A DNA stretch of 64,000 nucleotides, taken from Variovorax sp. PBL-H6. Its GTDB lineage: Bacteria; Pseudomonadota; Gammaproteobacteria; Burkholderiales; Burkholderiaceae_C. The notes beneath the pieces were generated by a model. The model made no database searches, was not told the DNA's origin, and saw only the letters and a list, made by a program, of their open reading frames with translations. The stretch spans positions 4,340,001-4,404,000 of the forward strand of contig NZ_LR594659.1 in assembly GCF_901827155.1 (NCBI RefSeq), given 5' to 3'. The number at the start of each line of letters is the position of its first letter. Position 1 is the first letter of the stretch. The translations under genes and the position numbers were made by a program. Positions 63,641-64,000 of this stretch are shown here, in pieces.

Positions 63641-64000
63641 CTTTTGCGGCGGCATTCTGCCATCGGCGCCAATAGTCGAGAGCCACCCGGAAGGTGCCGA
63701 GTTGAATCTGCACCGTCTCACCAATGTCGCTGGCGTAACCGCCAGCCATCGCGAACGCGAGAGGGATCTGGCGCTGCCATGCGAAGTCGAAAACGCGCCT
63801 GTCCCGCGCTTCCAGGCCATCGAAGCTCAGCTTGAGGCGCCCGAGCCTGTCATGCTCGAAAGGGTCGGCGCCCGCCAGGTAGATCACGAGGCCGGGGGAG
63901 AAGCGCCGGTCGAGCTCATCGAGCGCATGCTCGAGCGCCGCCAGATAGTCGGCGTCTCCACAGCCGTCGGGCAGTTCAACATCCAGGTCGCTCACCTCCT
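63630..64000 (-). CDS. Histone deacetylase-family protein, 5' end beyond window
   Basis: C-terminal 122 residues of an arginase/deacetylase-fold enzyme, probably acetylpolyamine or HDAC11-like. Visible are DVELPDGCGDADYLAAL, the substrate-site strand LVIYLAGADPFEHDRLG, FSFDGLEARDRRVF-type helix and MAGGYASDI containing the late catalytic Gly-Gly-Tyr loop. The start is outside the window; an in-frame GTG at the edge, preceded by AGGAG, is probably internal. Followed by two tiny frames and the thioesterase. Confidence 0.82.
   Translation of the reverse strand, partial: EVSDLDVELPDGCGDADYLAALEHALDELDRRFSPGLVIYLAGADPFEHDRLGRLKLSFDGLEARDRRVFDFAWQRQIPLAFAMAGGYASDIGETVQIQLGTFRVALDYWRRWQNAAAKGHP

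Overview
The window is core chromosome from a GC-rich (visibly about 65% GC) betaproteobacterium, most likely Burkholderiales/Comamonadaceae (Variovorax-like). This is inferred from gene content and order, not from a database search. Indicators are two Bug-type (TctC) solute receptors, an EF-P with Arg32 beside its rhamnosyltransferase EarP, the surE-pcm-nlpD-rpoS block, the rpsF-priB-rpsR-rplI operon, an H-NS/BpH3-type protein and the alaA-hom-thrC order. Coding density is very high. No intergenic stretch exceeds 300 bases, and I saw no insertion sequence, prophage, integrase, CRISPR array or rRNA.

Layout. 1-5.4 kb: arfB (cut by the left edge), a Tat-exported PhoD-like phosphatase, a small membrane protein and clpB behind a sigma-32 type promoter. 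5.4-10.4 kb: an accessory catabolic/uptake cluster, with a diiron oxygenase-like protein, a Bug receptor and an alpha/beta hydrolase on the minus strand, then a divergent LysR regulator and a second Bug receptor. 10.4-17.1 kb: a tightly packed minus-strand run alaA-hom-thrC-mobB-moeA-moaD-moaE joining alanine/threonine synthesis to molybdenum cofactor synthesis. 17.1-25.3 kb: a Mth938-like protein, Bcp peroxiredoxin, PIN-PhoH ATPase, two putative regulators, dnaB with a perfect DnaA box upstream, and the S6-PriB-S18-L9 operon. 25.4-28.9 kb: ppsA and its regulatory kinase ppsR, divergent.

29.0-35.2 kb is an iron and peroxide neighbourhood: ahpC-ahpF with a nearly perfect OxyR operator, bacterioferritin, its ferredoxin Bfd, tonB-exbB-exbD, hemP behind a Fur box, and a GlcG/HbpS-like protein. 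35.4-42.3 kb: a Bax-inhibitor-1 protein, rlmD, the stationary-phase block surE-pcm-nlpD-rpoS, and a quinone-oxidoreductase-like protein. 42.4-45.5 kb: nucleoid and folding genes interleaved with tRNAs (hupB, tRNA-Val, ppiD, tRNA-His, hns), each tRNA followed by a strong terminator. 45.6-49.6 kb: a D-malate dehydrogenase and a haloacetate/fluoroacetate dehalogenase with a divergent LysR gene, then a DUF6502-like protein. 49.7-55.9 kb: a DMT exporter, pgsA, uvrC, earP, efp and a LOG-family hydrolase. 56.0-62.2 kb: a coupled run pncB-nhaD-ghrB-rmuC-MFS. 62.4-64.0 kb: a CsbD stress protein, a small periplasmic Lys/Cys-rich protein, a hotdog thioesterase and an HDAC-like protein cut by the right edge.

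I did not find a large undescribed multi-gene system. The most interesting items are local: the dehalogenase with a complete haloacetate pocket, two tiny reading frames in an ATGA stop-start relay between the HDAC-like gene and the thioesterase, the palindrome inside the bfd promoter spacer, the DnaA box before dnaB, and the tRNA/terminator arrangement in the hupB-ppiD-hns block. Starts were chosen by family length, Shine-Dalgarno match and overlap with the upstream stop. Homology calls come from recognised motifs.
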